A stretch of 64,000 nt of DNA from Clostridium ljungdahlii DSM 13528 (lineage in GTDB: Bacteria > Bacillota > Clostridia > Clostridiales > Clostridiaceae): positions 1,550,001 to 1,614,000 of the forward strand of contig NC_014328.1 in assembly GCF_000143685.1 (NCBI RefSeq), in the 5' to 3' direction. A program made the translations under genes and the position numbers. The notes beneath the pieces were generated by a model. That model searched no databases and was not told the origin of the DNA. It saw only the letters and a list, made by a program, of their open reading frames with translations. Below are positions 10,101 through 19,594 of the stretch, piece after piece. Position 1 is the stretch's first letter. Each line of letters starts with the position of its first letter.

Positions 10101-12401
10101 GAAGAATATTTGACTAAAAAAGGAATTGAAAATGCAAAAGAGCATTCCTCAAGTATAATAAATATGTTTAATGCTGTAAATGGAGATTGGCTTTTAAGTT
10201 TGCTATCAAGTAAGTCACATCGTCCAAAAGAAAAAATAAGCATATTAGCAGCAATTAAATTAGCATTGGCCAAGTTTAAAAATGATAATATAATATGGGT
10301 TCCTATATCTTTAGAAGAGGTTTTAAGAGTATCAGGCGGTGCTGGACTTAAGCAAAGGGAAGGTTTCTTATCTGCTAAAAAACTAGGCTTTGAAGGTAGT
10401 GGGTCTACAAGTGATGATATTCTTTTAATTGGAATAGAAGCAATAAATGAAGAAGTGTATGTTTATTATTATCCGATAGAAGTTAAAATAGGAGAAAACA
10501 ATAATTCAGTAATAGAAAAAGGTGTAGAACAAGCCAAACATACTAAGAATATATTTAGTAAATTATTATTACCTAAAGAAGGTAATGAAATTACAAACAC
10601 ACAGAAGGTATATAGAAATTTTTTAATGCAATTAGCAGTAACAAGTGCAGAAAAACTTAATTTATATGAAGTGTGTAATGAAGAAAATTGGAATAGAGTT
10701 ATTGATTCTGATTTAAGAAGAAAACTACTTAATGAAGAATATGTTATTAGTAATTCTATAGAAGAATCACTTGGAATTGCAGCAGTTATATCTTTTAAGA
10801 AGGAAAATAGCTTTGAATTAGTAGATATTCGAAAAGAGGATAATGTTATGATTATTGAAATGTCGGAAGATGATGCATTTAATTTCATAACAAAAACTGT
10901 TGGTGAAATAAGAGAAAAAGTAGGTTCAATAGAGATTAATACACAAGTACATTCAAATATTCCAAGTCAACAAGATGATTATACTATTGTTCAAGGTGGA
11001 AATGAAGGGGTAACAGCAGATGCAGAAATTGCCTCGACTAAACCTGTAGAGGATATAAAAGTACCAAAAACTAAGATAAATGATATACCTATAGCGGAGG
11101 TAATAAAACCTAAAATTTCTGATGAAGTTGAACCAGATAATAATTTATCAACACCGCCAAGTAGTACTGATGATAATATTGGAAGAGAAACAGCAAGTTT
11201 AGGGGTTGATGCTGATTCATCATCCCATTGTGAAAATAATAGTGCTAGAAATATGCAAATTTTATTTGGAGTAAATCAAAAGAGTAATAGAGAAATTTAC
11301 TGGTGTCCAAATGATACAAATAAGTTAATGCATACAAATACAGGAATCATTGGGACAATGGGAACTGGTAAAACTCAATTTACTAAATCAATGGTTACGC
11401 AAATTTATAGAGAATCTAAATATAATGTGGACGGAAAAAAAGTTGGAATATTAATCTTCGATTATAAAGGTGATTACAATAAGTCAAAGCAGGATTTCTT
11501 AGATGCTACAGATGCAAAAGTATTTGAACTTTATCATTTGCCTTTTAATCCATTGTCATTAGTTAAATCGGCAAATACAAAACCTATGTTGCCTCTTCAT
11601 ACTGCAAGTGGATTAAAAGAAACCTTAGCAAAAGCTTTTGGATTAGGTCCTAAGCAGGAAACCTTATTAAGGGAACTTATAATGGAAGCTTACGAAAAAA
11701 GAGGTATCATTAAAAATTTATCAGATACATGGGATAAACCAGCACCTACATTAAGAGATGTATATGATGTTTATATGGGTAGAGAGGATATAAAGAAGGA
11801 TGACAGCTTATATGCAGCATTTAGCAGCCTAATAGATTTTGAAATTTTTGAACCAGATCCAAATGAAACCAAGAGTTTATTTGATTTAATTGATGGAGTT
11901 ACAGTTATAGATTTATCAGGATATGATCCGAGCATACAAAACCTTGTTGTGGCCATAACTTTAGATTTATTCTATTCACAAATGCAGGCTTATGGACATA
12001 GCAAAATTGATCGTAACTTAAGACAATTAAATAAGATTGTATTAGTAGATGAAGCAGACAACTTTTTAAGTAAAAACTTCTCGTCGTTGAAGAAGATACT
12101 CAAAGAAGGAAGAGAATTTGGGGTTGGAACTATCCTTTCAACACAGTTATTAAGCCATTTTTCTACGAGCGAAAATGAGTATGCTAATTATATCCTAACT
12201 TGGGTGGTTCATAATGTGGCTGATTTAAGTAATAAGGATGTTAAATATATATTTAATACTCAAAGTAAGTCTGAAGAAGAAAGTATTTATAGTAAGATAA
12301 AGAGCCTTAATAAACATTATAGCTTAGTTAAGATGGGTGATAGTGATAGAGCTGTATTTATGAGGGATAGGGCTTTTTGGGAGATAGTGAAAGAGAATTA
12401 A
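7116..12401 (+). CDS. dptH: DNA phosphorothioation-dependent restriction protein DptH (DndH), HerA/FtsK-type ATPase
   Basis: Large (1761 residues) ATPase of the Dpt restriction complex. A HerA/FtsK-like motor occupies the last 370 residues: Walker A GTMGTGKT at about 1413-1420, Walker B IVLVDEAD at about 1640-1648, then an arginine/sensor-like segment GREFGVGTILSTQ. The segment before it (about 1290-1390) is Pro/Thr/Asp-rich and looks like a flexible linker. The larger N-terminal part has no motif I recognise except a possible nuclease-like core near LEVKIGENN-type residues (about 1120-1130, PIEVKIG), which is tentative. Of three possible starts (GTG 7101, ATG 7107, ATG 7116) the last has GGGG at the right distance. 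No dptI gene follows. Confidence 0.88.
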   Translation: MSDQFYSYLSDKIIEFFKANPLSSGAKYNIQFEKKEQVEALYEELKDNSLYKEFEYKDKGKVKYTSYLLNYPNVKLIVAATISDIQPDFLTRLRNIVGVEEGYKDKAILFIHNTTLDSIMGGTESFAKEGMPFNINSIQKDIRRKLDDAEFSEVDKEIIELDLERKKKDFFSDSISIFEYKDLLATVNGTCIEKDQYKKFGLFYDRKLKGYTGKKLTNRLRENAVNFNRVDDIYNYGNPEAQLEKYYDEKGVGKLTKEDWTNVDFTDIEKSIQDKKKNTLEYNNVSGSELWDKEEGNSKAKARIRNIIVFNEDERDDIELEFSFDDTLYKEFLKTDGDIDALTSGKKVKASIHNCNENASFYKITYKKDVKFEFRIVIVRFNERYFESIKTRYSVIFNKGKNGYISVNTNDSSIVFNEFAANSKIHELSDNYDTVDINEDEKLTLNISDSFEYENDSDLVRFKIKISDCVVPFGIVGTSEKVAPVDGLRVWKLKRENKSDFRLIGDNKLQHGTKEFFTRDEFRKNLQLENQIIEMGGLCFIETAEGLETIDLELDDKVKQAYYDILRYFKTSNKLPSLTYLNEDLKQLYRNFIKCYVNELNNIKEGTILTKEQKNLFKIGTIKREIEDRELMLTPLHPINIVYQLHLSDELSEDEMNDDIVKKLSSTYLLPYITVDERKLYIPIEQFNSLEWKYYVDEALPRYKSSRDFVSKLVNEKIEEFVGHFRYLFNMSSNAPIRINLINTGDSKEILQGIFKYYVKQLRAKNKDVLPIDLFIYSNKNITNAFEEVAFNDNIDDLKETYSLDLNVENMSEQDVLDLYREKVHFYSKKTERGIEYAHITFVEMSDNAKTIVSNMDEIPSGIVLNGLISGVPSVFQGDSYRTGFGIKYSNDKTDLMVIASRLNALNTAIGGAPFHVNQCQAISIPNNSKTILEDIYNASHWVTFIDPKVDLNFFKNDPDAKDLLIIHYSDQYTTAGGYDAITVTRKSRPYQKVIEEYLTKKGIENAKEHSSSIINMFNAVNGDWLLSLLSSKSHRPKEKISILAAIKLALAKFKNDNIIWVPISLEEVLRVSGGAGLKQREGFLSAKKLGFEGSGSTSDDILLIGIEAINEEVYVYYYPIEVKIGENNNSVIEKGVEQAKHTKNIFSKLLLPKEGNEITNTQKVYRNFLMQLAVTSAEKLNLYEVCNEENWNRVIDSDLRRKLLNEEYVISNSIEESLGIAAVISFKKENSFELVDIRKEDNVMIIEMSEDDAFNFITKTVGEIREKVGSIEINTQVHSNIPSQQDDYTIVQGGNEGVTADAEIASTKPVEDIKVPKTKINDIPIAEVIKPKISDEVEPDNNLSTPPSSTDDNIGRETASLGVDADSSSHCENNSARNMQILFGVNQKSNREIYWCPNDTNKLMHTNTGIIGTMGTGKTQFTKSMVTQIYRESKYNVDGKKVGILIFDYKGDYNKSKQDFLDATDAKVFELYHLPFNPLSLVKSANTKPMLPLHTASGLKETLAKAFGLGPKQETLLRELIMEAYEKRGIIKNLSDTWDKPAPTLRDVYDVYMGREDIKKDDSLYAAFSSLIDFEIFEPDPNETKSLFDLIDGVTVIDLSGYDPSIQNLVVAITLDLFYSQMQAYGHSKIDRNLRQLNKIVLVDEADNFLSKNFSSLKKILKEGREFGVGTILSTQLLSHFSTSENEYANYILTWVVHNVADLSNKDVKYIFNTQSKSEEESIYSKIKSLNKHYSLVKMGDSDRAVFMRDRAFWEIVKEN

Positions 12402-12735
12402 TGTGAAATATGGTTACAAATAGAAAACAAGAATGTAGTAGTATATATTTGTGGAGTTAGTTATGCTTACAGATATAATAAAAATAGAAAATTATAATAA
12501 AATGATTAGTATTAGGAAAACTTGAAGAAATATTTTATTGGTGTAATAGAGCTGAACTTGAAGAAATGTTGAAATATTATTTATAAGCATAAACATTTAT
12601 CATAATAATGATAGTCATTTATTAGATATTTTTAAAATATAAAACGATTAATATAAAAGTATTTATATAATTTATACCTGGAAATTAGCAGAATATGTAT
12701 ATAAAAAATTAGAAAATATTGAGAGGATAGCAAAA
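12402..12735 (+). other. Intergenic gap with a degraded small reading frame
   Basis: No intact gene. A 20-codon frame opens at an ATG at 12463 and stops at 12525. A frame shifted by one base continues with KLEEIFYWCNRAELEEML to a TAA at 12584-12586, suggesting a broken small gene. The rest is very AT-rich, with no visible hairpin terminator for dptH. GAGAGGA at about 12720 is the ribosome binding site of the next gene. Confidence 0.35.
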
Positions 12736-13755
12736 ATGGGGGTTAAAAAATTTAATTGCATTAGAATTAATGATTTTTTAAATAATAAATATTTACTCAA
12801 AATAAAGTATAAAGATTTAGTAGAAATAACAGAGATTAACAAATTAAGCGTAAATAGAATTGTAGATGAAACGAAAGCTAGCAAGATGATTTCTTTCATA
12901 AAACAAAATAATAAATTTTATCCAACTATAATAATGGTTGTGTCAGATAAATGTGACTTAGAATATGATAATACAACTTCAACTCTATTATTGAAAAGTA
13001 ACGAAGATAAACTACTAGGAGTTGTAGATGGCCAACATAGATATAAATCAATAGAGTTAATGTTAAAAAGCCAAGAAATAGAGGATGATAAAAAAGATAG
13101 ATTAAAAGAAAAGGAGCAAGCAGTTTTTTTAATTGACAAGCTTACTAATCAACAGCAAAGAGATTTATTTTTGGAGATAAATGGAACACCAAATAAAGTT
13201 AAAAAAGGAACTCAGCTTAGACTAGATATCAGTACATATAATTATTATGGATTAAGATTTTTAAATGAAAATAGTGAGTATCTGTGTAATATTAATTTTG
13301 ATGAAGATCAAGTATTAAAAAAGAACGAAAAGAGACTACCATATAAGTTTATTTTAAAATCTAATGCACAATTATTAAAAGATTTTGAGAACAATTATGA
13401 AAAAAATCTTATACCAGAAGATGACTTAAATAAATACTATCAGAGTATTGAAGAAATTTGGAAATTTATCTTAACAAGGGTGACAAGTTATATGTCTAAA
13501 TCTGATACAATTAAGGACACAGTATATTCATTAGAAATTTATTATACTACTATTTTTGATGAAATTTATAAAAAATGCAAAGCCTTATATGAAGATATAA
13601 CTGATGAAAATATTAAAGCTGAGTTCAATAAGCTAAAACCGTTTTTTGATATAGATCCTGTTGAACTTAAGAAAGAAATTGATAAACTATTTGGAAGTAG
13701 AAAAGTAGAGTGTATTAAGAAAATAATTGAAGAACACACTAAGGAGCAACAATAA
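12736..13755 (+). CDS. DGQHR-domain (DndB-like) protein
   Basis: A 339-residue protein with the DGQHR motif at residues 98-102 (VVDGQHRYKSIE), followed by QRDLFLEINGTPNKVKKG, an arrangement typical of DGQHR/DndB/ParB-like proteins. DndB is the repressor of dnd operons and has a related fold. This second copy is distinct in sequence from the DndB at 21215-22300. GAGAGGA precedes the ATG. The next gene (HEPN-like) starts one base after this stop, so the two are an operon. No TACG-type operator like the one before dndB is seen upstream. Regulator, anti-restriction factor or enzyme are all possible. Confidence 0.75.
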   Translation: MGVKKFNCIRINDFLNNKYLLKIKYKDLVEITEINKLSVNRIVDETKASKMISFIKQNNKFYPTIIMVVSDKCDLEYDNTTSTLLLKSNEDKLLGVVDGQHRYKSIELMLKSQEIEDDKKDRLKEKEQAVFLIDKLTNQQQRDLFLEINGTPNKVKKGTQLRLDISTYNYYGLRFLNENSEYLCNINFDEDQVLKKNEKRLPYKFILKSNAQLLKDFENNYEKNLIPEDDLNKYYQSIEEIWKFILTRVTSYMSKSDTIKDTVYSLEIYYTTIFDEIYKKCKALYEDITDENIKAEFNKLKPFFDIDPVELKKEIDKLFGSRKVECIKKIIEEHTKEQQ

Positions 13756-13756
13756 A

Positions 13757-15841
13757 ATGAATAGAGAAATTAACAATTTAATAATTAGTGTAAGTGTTAT
13801 GGATAATAATAAATTAATAAATAAAATAGTAAAAAATTCTTTTGTAGCTTTTCAAGGAAATGAATTATATATGGATACTTGTTCTGATAAGTATATAATA
13901 GTAAAGGATCATATAAAGCCTGAAATAGTATATTATATTGAATTAGCTTTCAAAGATAACGGTGCATTAATTAATTATATATCTGAGTTGAATATTGATA
14001 AATATAGTTTACTTACTAGTTTAAAAAGTATTAAAGAAATAGATAATATTAAAATTATAGTGGATAACTTTTCTAATACGATACTTGTTAGCAGTTATCA
14101 AAAACTATATATTCTAGAAAATTTATTGAGATTAGCTATAGTAAATGAGTTAATTAATGAGTACAAAGATAATTTTAAAAATTACATTAGATATATAGAA
14201 CACTATGAAGAAAAAAGAAAATACTTGCCGAACAAATTAAATAATATATTACAAAGAACAGATTTTAATAGCTTTTTAAAATATATAGAAAGTAATAATT
14301 TGGGTGGAAATGAGAGCAATAGATATAAAGAAGTTATTGAAGATAAAGAAAAATTGAAAGAACTAAGAGATAAAGATATTTTTAACAATATAAAGAATGT
14401 TATTGGAGGTAATTGTGCATTTAATCATGTTAAAGAAACAATATTACATTTTAGAAACTTTATTGCACACAATAAAGTGATAGAAGATGATTTATTTGAA
14501 AAGAATTGTGTAGGTGTTATTGATAAAATAAATCAAGAAATAATAAATACTTATATGAGTAATAGTGTGTTTAACAAATTGAATTTTAATGAAAATTCTA
14601 TAATTAATGGAACATTGTTACTAATTGAAAAAGAATTATGTGGAATATATGAACAAAAAATATACTTCATGAAAATTTTATTAGAATTAAATATAATATC
14701 TGATATAAATATTGAAAATGAAATGCTAGTTGGTGAGAATAACGAGTATAAATTTAGATTTTATAAACTAGAAATGTGTAGCAATTTATATGTGTTATAC
14801 ATTGAAAAGTTAATGCCTTCACATAATAGTAATATAGACATGGAGAAGCTGATTAAATACATATCAAAGGACTCTTTAGATATATATTATATATTTGATT
14901 TCTCATCAAATTCCTATAATAAATGCTTATATAAAGAGTTTAATTTTTTTGAAAATGGTCTTAGGGCGTATTTGTCGGTTTTAGATATTAATAAAGATAA
15001 ATCTTTTGTTGAAGGTGAAGGTGTATCAGCAAATGAAAATCAAAGAAAAAAAATATTAAAAAAAGATAAGGAAAGGTTATTTTTAAAAGAAAGTAGTTTA
15101 AAAGCTTCAAATTTGATTAACAACGAATTTTTTGAGGAAGATACTGGGAAGCTAAGAACTTATTTAACAAATTCATTAGATAGAAATAATAATACAAATA
15201 CCACTATTAAAGGACTAATTGATAAATATATTTCTAATGGAAATGGAATTGCATTAAAGGAAAAACTTTTTACTGTAATGGAATGGGATACAAATTTGCA
15301 AATAATAAATAATGAATGGGAAACAATTGAAACGTTTAGAAATATTGTTGCTCATAATAATATTATATTTAATTGTGAATATAAAAACATAAGTAGCACA
15401 ATGATTAATGTGAATAAAGCTATAATAAGTTCTTTCATAGGATTACTAAATCAATTTTATGGATTAGCTATCAATATTGATATAAATAAGCAAAAATTAA
15501 AAATTAATTGGAAAAATAATAATGATGGAAAAACTGAGATAGAGTATGAGGATGTGAATTGTATGAGTGAAGATTCACAGTATAAAGCGTTAATAATTTA
15601 CATAGATACTGTTTTTAGATTAAATTTGAACAAGAATATAATCTTTTTTAATAATGAAGTATTAAACGATGTTATTGGAAACAAAGATGTGGTTGATCCA
15701 TATACAAAAGAAAATTTTATTAATGGAATACAAGAAATATTTAAAAATATATTAATAACTGAAGGACAAAATAATAGACATTATTTAGAAAATCAAATAG
15801 ATCAAATTATGACACAAATTGAATACAAGTGGAACAATTAA
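13757..15841 (+). CDS. Large protein with two HEPN-type R-x4-H motifs
   Basis: Function not established. The 694-residue protein contains two related segments: HFRNFIAHN (R233 to H238) and TFRNIVAHN (R528 to H533). Each fits the R-x4-6-H active site of HEPN ribonucleases and is preceded and followed by helices, so the protein appears to be built from a duplicated HEPN-like unit. Between them lies a Lys/Glu-rich helical section (about 420-460). The ATG at 13757 has AAGGAG 10 nt upstream and follows the DGQHR gene by one base. It converges with dndA. HEPN proteins in defence loci are often toxins or RNA-cutting effectors. I infer, without direct proof, a guard or effector role for the Dnd island. 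Confidence 0.6.
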   Translation: MNREINNLIISVSVMDNNKLINKIVKNSFVAFQGNELYMDTCSDKYIIVKDHIKPEIVYYIELAFKDNGALINYISELNIDKYSLLTSLKSIKEIDNIKIIVDNFSNTILVSSYQKLYILENLLRLAIVNELINEYKDNFKNYIRYIEHYEEKRKYLPNKLNNILQRTDFNSFLKYIESNNLGGNESNRYKEVIEDKEKLKELRDKDIFNNIKNVIGGNCAFNHVKETILHFRNFIAHNKVIEDDLFEKNCVGVIDKINQEIINTYMSNSVFNKLNFNENSIINGTLLLIEKELCGIYEQKIYFMKILLELNIISDINIENEMLVGENNEYKFRFYKLEMCSNLYVLYIEKLMPSHNSNIDMEKLIKYISKDSLDIYYIFDFSSNSYNKCLYKEFNFFENGLRAYLSVLDINKDKSFVEGEGVSANENQRKKILKKDKERLFLKESSLKASNLINNEFFEEDTGKLRTYLTNSLDRNNNTNTTIKGLIDKYISNGNGIALKEKLFTVMEWDTNLQIINNEWETIETFRNIVAHNNIIFNCEYKNISSTMINVNKAIISSFIGLLNQFYGLAINIDINKQKLKINWKNNNDGKTEIEYEDVNCMSEDSQYKALIIYIDTVFRLNLNKNIIFFNNEVLNDVIGNKDVVDPYTKENFINGIQEIFKNILITEGQNNRHYLENQIDQIMTQIEYKWNN

Positions 15842-15846
15842 TTTTC

Positions 15847-15873
15847 AAGGCAAGGTCAAAATGACCCTGCCTT
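15847..15873. terminator. Bidirectional hairpin between HEPN gene and dndA
   Basis: Stem AAGGCA-GGTCA, loop AAA, then TGACC-TGCCTT, with one unpaired base on each side. It overlaps the end of dndA and sits 6 bp past the HEPN gene, where the two convergent transcripts meet. There is no long T-run. Confidence 0.6.
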
Positions 15874-17046
15874 AATATCTTGAATAGTTGATAACTTGGA
15901 TAATGTAAGCCTTGTAAAACTGGAACTCTTATTTTGAATTCCAATTTCTTTAATAACATAGGAAGGTTCTCCAATCCCACAAGCTGATCCTGAAGAAATA
16001 GCAACTTTATCTGCTATATTTTTAATAAATATATCGTTAGTAATCTCAGGAATAAGCATTCCAATAACTCCAGGAATATGATGCTCTGGATCACCTAAAA
16101 ATTCAATTCCGGGATATTTTTCAGTAAGCATTTTTTTAGTTTCAATTTCCAATTTAGAGATTTTCTTAATATATTTATTCATATCTTTCTTTGCAATTTC
16201 ACAAGCTTTACCAAAGCCTACAATGTTATGTACAGCAGAAGTTCCAGCTCTATAACCATTTTCCTGAAGGCCACCATGTATCAATGAAGTCATTTTAAAA
16301 TCTGATAAACCATTTTGTCTTACAAAGGCAGATCCAACACCTTTAGGTCCATAAATTTTATGAGCTGACATGGAAAGAAAATCTACCGGAAGTTTCTTTA
16401 CATCAATATCAATTTTGCCTAAAACTTGTGTAGCATCTGAATGAAATAATATTCCTTTTTCTTTAGCGATAGAACATAAACCTTCAATATCATTTAATGA
16501 ACCAATTTCATTATTACCCCACATAAAGGAGGCGAGGATAGTATTATCTTTAATTGCATTTTTGAAGCTATCTTTTTCAACTTGTGCATACTTATTTACT
16601 GGAAGAAAAGTAACCTCATAGCCTCTGTCAATTTTTTTTGTAGTAGATTTTTTCTTTAAAAATTGATTTGCAACTGATTTTTCTGATTTGTTCCAGAATA
16701 CATCACCATTTAAAAATTTACATGTTTGAAGCACTGATTTATGTTCAACTGTTGATGTAATTATGTGATTTCCGCTTTCTTCGTAATGCTTTTTATAATC
16801 AGCTACACCTTTTATTATAAAGTTATTACTTTCTGATGCACCGCCAGTAAAAATTATTTCTTTAGGTTTAGCGTTTATCAAAGCTGCAACTTGTTCTCTA
16901 GCTTTTTCTACAGCATTATGAGCATTTACAGCTAGAGTATAGTATCTGCTAGAAGGATTACCATATTCCTCTTTTAAATATGGCAGCATTGCATCTAATA
17001 CTTCAGGATCAACAGGGGTAGTTGCGCTGTTATCTAAATATATCAT
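15856..17046 (-). CDS. dndA: Cysteine desulfurase DndA
   Basis: PLP enzyme that takes sulfur from L-cysteine and hands it to DndC for phosphorothioate insertion. It has 396 residues, in the usual NifS/IscS range. Visible landmarks are LDNSATTP, H102, the PLP lysine in SAHK (K230), and the catalytic Cys356 in SSGSACG. The stretch 112-142 is a Lys/Ser-rich insertion not typical of IscS. The ATG overlaps the dndE stop (ATGA), showing tight coupling. It is the last gene of dndBCDEA. Its place in the operon argues for dedicated Dnd service, not general Fe-S assembly. Confidence 0.9.
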   Translation of the reverse strand: MIYLDNSATTPVDPEVLDAMLPYLKEEYGNPSSRYYTLAVNAHNAVEKAREQVAALINAKPKEIIFTGGASESNNFIIKGVADYKKHYEESGNHIITSTVEHKSVLQTCKFLNGDVFWNKSEKSVANQFLKKKSTTKKIDRGYEVTFLPVNKYAQVEKDSFKNAIKDNTILASFMWGNNEIGSLNDIEGLCSIAKEKGILFHSDATQVLGKIDIDVKKLPVDFLSMSAHKIYGPKGVGSAFVRQNGLSDFKMTSLIHGGLQENGYRAGTSAVHNIVGFGKACEIAKKDMNKYIKKISKLEIETKKMLTEKYPGIEFLGDPEHHIPGVIGMLIPEITNDIFIKNIADKVAISSGSACGIGEPSYVIKEIGIQNKSSSFTRLTLSKLSTIQDIKAGSF

Positions 17047-17432
17047 AAGTTAGCATCTCCTTTATTTAAGGCATTTCTTAAGAACTTTTCTAAATTACCA
17101 CCTGAATATTTGTATCGGTTTAATAAAAGTTCAGCACCTCTATCCATGTGAAGTTTCATATAATGTGGATAGTATTCATCATCATCAATATTACGATTAA
17201 GGTTGACTTCAATAAGAGCTTTAAATATTGCATCAAATTCGCCTGTAACTGTTGATCTTTGAAGTTCAAGACCATCTATATCATTATTTTCATAATCGTC
17301 AATTGAAGTTTTATCTTTTAATGATAAAGAAACTGCTATTTTACTAAGAGCAAATGGTTTAAGGTTTGAGCTTTTACCTATTTCTTCAAAAATTTCTTTT
17401 GTTTTTTTTGATGTTTTTAATCTAAATCCCAT
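17043..17432 (-). CDS. dndE: DNA sulfur modification protein DndE
   Basis: Small (129 residues) DNA-binding subunit of the phosphorothioation complex; known DndE proteins form tetramers and bind nicked DNA. The N-terminus FRLKTSKKTKEIF and the segment LKPFALSKIAVSLSL are typical of the family, as is the basic, helical make-up. The ATG lies 2 bp after the dndD stop, and the stop overlaps the dndA start. It is required with DndC and DndD for the sulfur swap in the DNA backbone. Confidence 0.85.
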   Translation of the reverse strand: MGFRLKTSKKTKEIFEEIGKSSNLKPFALSKIAVSLSLKDKTSIDDYENNDIDGLELQRSTVTGEFDAIFKALIEVNLNRNIDDDEYYPHYMKLHMDRGAELLLNRYKYSGGNLEKFLRNALNKGDANL

Positions 17433-17434
17433 AA

Positions 17435-19594
17435 TTACACCTCAAAATATCCATTTTTAACTTCAGTTTTACGTAGTCCTGAATTATATAGCAGTAAGTA
17501 TTCATCACAAACGTAAGGTTTTACAAGCTTATACAACTCACCATCAATTTCTTTATTAGTTGAAAGTATAATTACTTGCTTACTTATATTTGGAAAATAA
17601 GTAGTGGCTAATGAATTTCTATGTGTTTCATCAATACGAGCATAAGGAGTATCTATTATAAATGGTATTTCAACTCCTGAACTTTTAATTATTGCCCATA
17701 TCAAGCAAAGTATATAAATTTGCTTTTCGCCATTAGAAAAATCATTTAAATTAATTTTAGTACTTAGACTAATGTAATTAAATGAAATATCGTTAATTAC
17801 TTTTAATTCAAGTTCTTTGTTTGTTTTAACATTATAATATTTTAATAAGTCTTCTAAGAATTTGTGACCATATTTTTTCCCTAAGGCATCAAATCCAAGA
17901 TTTTTAATTACATTCAAAATTTCACTACTAGTATAGTATTTATTTATATATAAAGTAGTATTAAAGTTATCGTCAATTACAATGCTATTTACATAATTTT
18001 CTTTCCTAATTATGGTGGTAAATATTTTTAAGAACTCATCTTGAATTAATTTAATTTTATCTTTAGTTAAGTTAGTAAGGAGTTCGTTTAAATATTGAAT
18101 AAGCTGTGATGACATATCTAAAACATGTATATTTTGAAGTAAAGTAGTGTATTCATTTCTTGCTCTAGTAAGGTGATATTCTTTATTTTGCAATTCACCT
18201 TGTTTTGAATCTATAGAGGATTTTTTAACAGCAATATTACTTTGTACATTACTTATATCTTCATTAATTAAATGTATTTTTTCTAAATAGTTATTTAGTG
18301 TATCATCAGAAACCGAAGAGGCTAATTTATCCTTCAAATTTTTTAAATTAGTTCCTATTTTAGATACTCTGGTAAATTTTTCAAATACCCTTTTAGCTAA
18401 ATCATTTTTTGAGGTTAGAATATTATCAATAGTATGGTTTATAGTATTTTTTTGTTCATATGACAATTCCAATATGGTAGCTACATTTTTTAACTCAGAT
18501 GTATTGAACATATTATTTAGTAAATCAACTGCAATCTCAGTATATGTATCTTCATTTATTTTGTTATGTAGATGATTGCTAAGAACGTTTTTTACAATAT
18601 CTGCAGATAATTTCCCCTTTACAGAATTGTAAGAGTTTAACGAATCTTCTCTTTCAATTTGAATTTTTGTTTCTTCTAAAAGATCTGCAACTAATAAGAA
18701 GGGGAGAGTATCATTACAAAAGTCTTTTATATTTTGATTCAAATTAGTTCTTTCAGTTTCTAGTTTAGCTATTTCTGAATTTATAACAGCTTTTTCTCCT
18801 TCTAAAAGTCCTCCACTATTTTTAAAATTATCCTCTACTTGATTTCTTTTAATTAGTAGATTATCTAAATGCTCTTCATCTAAAATTAATGACTTTTTTA
18901 AATCATCAATTTCATTTTTTAGTCCTTTTACAGTAGAAGAGAGCAAATCAAAATTACTTTGAACTTCTTCAAGCTTTGCATTAGATTTTGATTTAGCTCT
19001 TTGGTGAGTTAATAAATGTTTTTTTAGCACTTCAAAGGTATCGTAATTAAATAATTCAAGTACCGATTCTTTTAAATTAGAATTTGCATTTTTCCCAGTG
19101 AAGAAATCGCTTAATTCTTCGCCATCAAAAAAGAAAAAGTCAAATAGAGATGGTGGAAGTACAGATTTTAAATATTTATCAAAATATAATTTATCTTCAT
19201 CATTTAATTCAGAATTATTTAGATAAACATTAAATTCTTCATGTATTTTTTGATTTACATATTTCCATGAACGTTTTAAATAGTATTCTTTTATTTCAGT
19301 ACCATCTTTAAAGGAAAGGCTCAGTCCTAAAAAACATTCTATGTTTTCATTTTTAAATGCATTATCATTTATATTATTTTTAATTTTGGTTTGATAATTA
19401 TGATTTTGACCAAGATATCCATAAGTAATAGGACCATAAATACACAATTTAATTGCTTCAAATAATGTTGATTTACCAGCTCCATTTTCTCCACCAATTA
19501 AAACAATATTTTTATTATCTTTAGGAGTAAAAGTGAAAGTAGTTTCATCTTCGTAAGATCTAAAGTTTTTTAATGTTATGCTGTTAATTATCAT
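17435..19594 (-). CDS. dndD: DNA sulfur modification ATPase DndD (SMC/Rad50-like)
   Basis: 719-residue ABC-type ATPase that is thought to open or nick-scan DNA for sulfur insertion. N-terminal Walker A GENGAGKST at residues 35-43 follows the ITLKNFRSYED start typical of RecF/SMC proteins. A long coiled-coil region spans about 190-520. The C-terminal part holds NDFSNGEKQI (signature-like) and the Walker B IPFIID ending near residue 648. No CxxC zinc hook is seen in the coil. The start overlaps the end of dndC by 11 nt. Confidence 0.9.
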   Translation of the reverse strand: MIINSITLKNFRSYEDETTFTFTPKDNKNIVLIGGENGAGKSTLFEAIKLCIYGPITYGYLGQNHNYQTKIKNNINDNAFKNENIECFLGLSLSFKDGTEIKEYYLKRSWKYVNQKIHEEFNVYLNNSELNDEDKLYFDKYLKSVLPPSLFDFFFFDGEELSDFFTGKNANSNLKESVLELFNYDTFEVLKKHLLTHQRAKSKSNAKLEEVQSNFDLLSSTVKGLKNEIDDLKKSLILDEEHLDNLLIKRNQVEDNFKNSGGLLEGEKAVINSEIAKLETERTNLNQNIKDFCNDTLPFLLVADLLEETKIQIEREDSLNSYNSVKGKLSADIVKNVLSNHLHNKINEDTYTEIAVDLLNNMFNTSELKNVATILELSYEQKNTINHTIDNILTSKNDLAKRVFEKFTRVSKIGTNLKNLKDKLASSVSDDTLNNYLEKIHLINEDISNVQSNIAVKKSSIDSKQGELQNKEYHLTRARNEYTTLLQNIHVLDMSSQLIQYLNELLTNLTKDKIKLIQDEFLKIFTTIIRKENYVNSIVIDDNFNTTLYINKYYTSSEILNVIKNLGFDALGKKYGHKFLEDLLKYYNVKTNKELELKVINDISFNYISLSTKINLNDFSNGEKQIYILCLIWAIIKSSGVEIPFIIDTPYARIDETHRNSLATTYFPNISKQVIILSTNKEIDGELYKLVKPYVCDEYLLLYNSGLRKTEVKNGYFEV

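Noticed and set aside
12463..12586. Small gene after dptH, possible dptI
   Set aside because: Two very short pieces in different frames, far too small for DptI and lacking a ribosome site.
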